This document shows positions 4,625 through 6,162 of a stretch of 6,162 nt of DNA, piece after piece. The first letter of the stretch is position 1; the number at the start of each line of letters is the position of its first letter. The DNA is from Chloroflexota bacterium (GTDB lineage Bacteria; Chloroflexota; Dehalococcoidia; Lucifugimonadales; Lucifugimonadaceae): contig JACQUF010000052.1 of NCBI GenBank assembly GCA_016210435.1, positions 1-6,162 of the forward strand. Direction: 5' to 3'. A program made the position numbers and the translations under genes. The notes below the pieces were generated by a model. It saw only the letters and a program-made list of their open reading frames with translations, ran no database searches and had not been told where the DNA came from.

Positions 4625-5926
4625 TCATAGCGCTCTGAGGGATTTCTCGGCGGCCCGGATCGTTCGCTCGATTTCCTCTCCGGTGTGGGTGGAAGCCATA
4701 TGCCACCTGCCGTTCGTGGCCAGGCGGATGCCGTTTTCGAGCATCAACTGCACGAACTTCCTGTGCTTCGCTTCGTCGCAGTACCGGGCCTGCTCCCGGT
4801 AGTCGCTGATCTCGGGTTTGGTCGTGAAGGACGTGGCAAATACCGGCCCGATACCCTGGACCAGCAGATCGGCCTCCGCGCGCCTGGCCGCCGAGCGCAG
4901 GCCATCCATCAACTGGAGGCCCTTGTCTGTCAGGTCCCGGTAGAAACCGTCAGGATCGGCCGCGATGTGCGAGAGGGACGCGTGGGCCGCGGCGACCGAC
5001 ATCACGTTCGAATTAAAGCTGCCGCCGTGGTACACGGTACCGTCCGCGACGAGCTTCATGATCTCCGGCTTGCCGACGAGCATTGCGATCGGGAAGCCGC
5101 CAGCCATCGACTTGGCGTAGGTCGCGAGGTCGGGCGTCACTCCGAGGAGCGCCTGCGCACCTCCTGCCGAGACCCTGAATCCGGTTATCACTTCATCGAA
5201 AATCAGGACCGAACCATGGCGGTGGCATAGGTCGCGCACGCCTTCAAGATACCCGGGCTTCGGGAGGATGCAGTTGGTGTTCGCCAGGATCGGTTCCATG
5301 ATCACGCCCGCGATCTGGCCAGCTTCGCGTTCGAAGATCTCTTCCAGCGTGGCGAGGTCATTCCAGGGCGCGATCACGATGTCGTTGGCGGACCCGGGCG
5401 CCATCCCCTGCGACTCGCCCGCAGGGACCGGAGCGTCGTCAGGACCCGCCTGGTCGAGAGGCGGGTGCACGCTGTAGAGGACGGTATCGGTCCAGCCGTG
5501 GTAATGGCCTTCGAACTTAAGGTACTTCGGCCGCCCGGTGTAGCCGCGCGCGAGCCGCAGGACAAGCTGGTCGATTTCGGTCCCCGAAGACGCAAATCTG
5601 ACCAAGCCGCCGAGGGGAACCATCGAGAGGGCAAGCTCTGCGACCTCCAGTTCCCGCTCGAACTGCCCCGCGTATACGAAACCGTTCTTCATGTCACGCT
5701 CGACGGCCTCGATGATGAAATCCGGGGCGTGGCCGAAGATATTTGGGCCCATGCCCTGGACGTAGTCGACGTACTCGTTGCCGTCGGCGTCCCAGAGCTT
5801 GCCGCCCTTGCCTCGCACGAAGAACAGGGGGACCGGGCGTTCGCCGCGCCGGATCTGGCTGCTGACTCCGCCCGCGACGAGGTCGTTGGCGCGCCGGAAG
5901 AGGGCTTCACTGCGCTGGAAATTCAA
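4625..5926 (-). CDS. Class III PLP aminotransferase, glutamate-1-semialdehyde-2,1-aminomutase-like
   Basis: A cytoplasmic PLP enzyme of 433 residues. SSGTEI at 113-118 is followed by RLARGYTGR (124-132) and KFEGHYHG (137-144). FDEVITGFR (243-251) supplies Asp244, which holds the pyridine nitrogen. TYAKSMAGGFP (269-279) contains Lys272, the expected PLP-binding Lys. The N-terminal AGGVSS (18-23) and WDADGNEYVDY (45-55) also fit the HemL group. HemL turns glutamate-1-semialdehyde into 5-aminolevulinate in haem synthesis. Several signatures differ, such as AGGVSS where HemL usually has PGGVNSPV, and SMAGGFP where it has IGGGLP. A relative acting on another amino/keto substrate is therefore as likely as HemL itself, and no other tetrapyrrole gene is present here. 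The start is a TTG at 5926-5924 with GAGG six bases upstream, since the family homology begins at once and no in-frame ATG fits. Confidence 0.9.
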   Translation of the reverse strand: MNFQRSEALFRRANDLVAGGVSSQIRRGERPVPLFFVRGKGGKLWDADGNEYVDYVQGMGPNIFGHAPDFIIEAVERDMKNGFVYAGQFERELEVAELALSMVPLGGLVRFASSGTEIDQLVLRLARGYTGRPKYLKFEGHYHGWTDTVLYSVHPPLDQAGPDDAPVPAGESQGMAPGSANDIVIAPWNDLATLEEIFEREAGQIAGVIMEPILANTNCILPKPGYLEGVRDLCHRHGSVLIFDEVITGFRVSAGGAQALLGVTPDLATYAKSMAGGFPIAMLVGKPEIMKLVADGTVYHGGSFNSNVMSVAAAHASLSHIAADPDGFYRDLTDKGLQLMDGLRSAARRAEADLLVQGIGPVFATSFTTKPEISDYREQARYCDEAKHRKFVQLMLENGIRLATNGRWHMASTHTGEEIERTIRAAEKSLRAL

Positions 5927-5936
5927 AGGGGACCTC
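5924..5936 (-). promoter_or_regulatory. Ribosome binding site deciding a TTG start for the aminotransferase
   Basis: On the minus strand GAGG (5936-5933) is followed by six bases and then TTG (5926-5924). The first in-frame ATG codon downstream falls at residue 59, well inside conserved sequence, so the TTG is needed for a complete enzyme. Confidence 0.7.
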
Positions 5937-6001
5937 GTTGAACCAGCTTTCCTGGACAGTCCGGTTAACCTTCTATCCGTTGACTTTGCGGGGGAAGCAT
6001 T

Positions 6002-6162
6002 TTACTTGTGCACGAGCAGGGTATACGCGAACTGACGCAGATCGAAGCTGAGCAGGGCCTGGTCCCGTTGGGGGTGCAGCTTGACCATCACGATCCGGTC
6101 GTCGCGAGAGACCTCGGCGCGGCTGACGAGTGAAGCCCAGCCCGTGTTGCGGAGCGGGATCC
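6002..6162 (-). CDS. Unidentified protein, C-terminal 52 residues (partial)
   Basis: A minus-strand frame enters from the right edge and ends at a TAA (6004-6002), giving 52 residues. It opens with IPLRNTGW and ends with FAYTLLVHK. The stretch RIVMVKLHP followed by ALLSFDLRQFAYTLLV alternates hydrophobic and polar residues as in a beta-rich or small alpha/beta domain. Codon third positions are mostly G or C, which fits real coding, and no competing frame here looks better. I do not recognise the family. The next gene on the same strand, the aminotransferase, starts 75 bases later, so the two may be co-transcribed. Only the end of the protein is visible, so its function cannot be inferred. Confidence 0.55.
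   Translation of the reverse strand, partial: IPLRNTGWASLVSRAEVSRDDRIVMVKLHPQRDQALLSFDLRQFAYTLLVHK

Noticed and set aside
4685..5230. A 181-codon plus-strand frame opposite the aminotransferase (a 158-codon one at 5465-5941 is similar)
   Set aside because: Both are antisense to conserved aminotransferase sequence and show no domain of their own.

Overview
The window is high-GC bacterial chromosomal DNA carrying seven genes or gene fragments, with short intergenic gaps. No phage, transposase, CRISPR or RNA gene is visible. The intergenic repeats, with arms of the type 'tgtcatcctgaggagcgaagcgacgaaggatct' (split here as tgtcatcctgaggagc / gaagcgacgaaggatct) and 'ccttcga...ctcagg', are of a kind I associate with Chloroflexota, especially Dehalococcoidia/SAR202-like genomes. 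That assignment is an inference from memory, not a search result.

Layout, left to right. (1) A minus-strand GNAT acetyltransferase fragment resembling RimI runs off the left edge (1-320). (2) Divergent from it, 42 bases away, is a 401-residue plus-strand fusion of a CinA-C-like domain and an HxGH-type nucleotidylyltransferase (363-1568). (3) A 152-base convergent gap holds an inverted pair of repeat arms (1603-1699). (4) A minus-strand short-chain dehydrogenase/reductase follows (1721-2563). (5) Divergent from it is a small DUF2784-like membrane protein on the plus strand (2620-3042). (6) A FIST-domain sensory protein converges on it from the minus strand (3093-4292, GTG start). (7) A 332-base non-coding stretch carries several hairpins and degraded repeat arms. 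(8) A glutamate-1-semialdehyde-aminomutase-like class III aminotransferase lies on the minus strand (4625-5926, TTG start). (9) The last 52 codons of an unidentified minus-strand gene occupy the right edge (6002-6162).

The genes do not form one obvious pathway. Orientation changes at nearly every boundary, so most look like single-gene transcription units. The exception is the pair at the right edge, which are co-directional with a 75-base gap. The fusion protein is the most interesting item. Its N-terminal domain keeps the CinA fold signatures but lacks the Ser and Lys expected at the pyridine-nucleotide deamidase active site, while its C-terminal nucleotidylyltransferase keeps both hallmark motifs. 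Two genes (FIST and the aminotransferase) use non-ATG starts, each backed by a well-spaced Shine-Dalgarno sequence.
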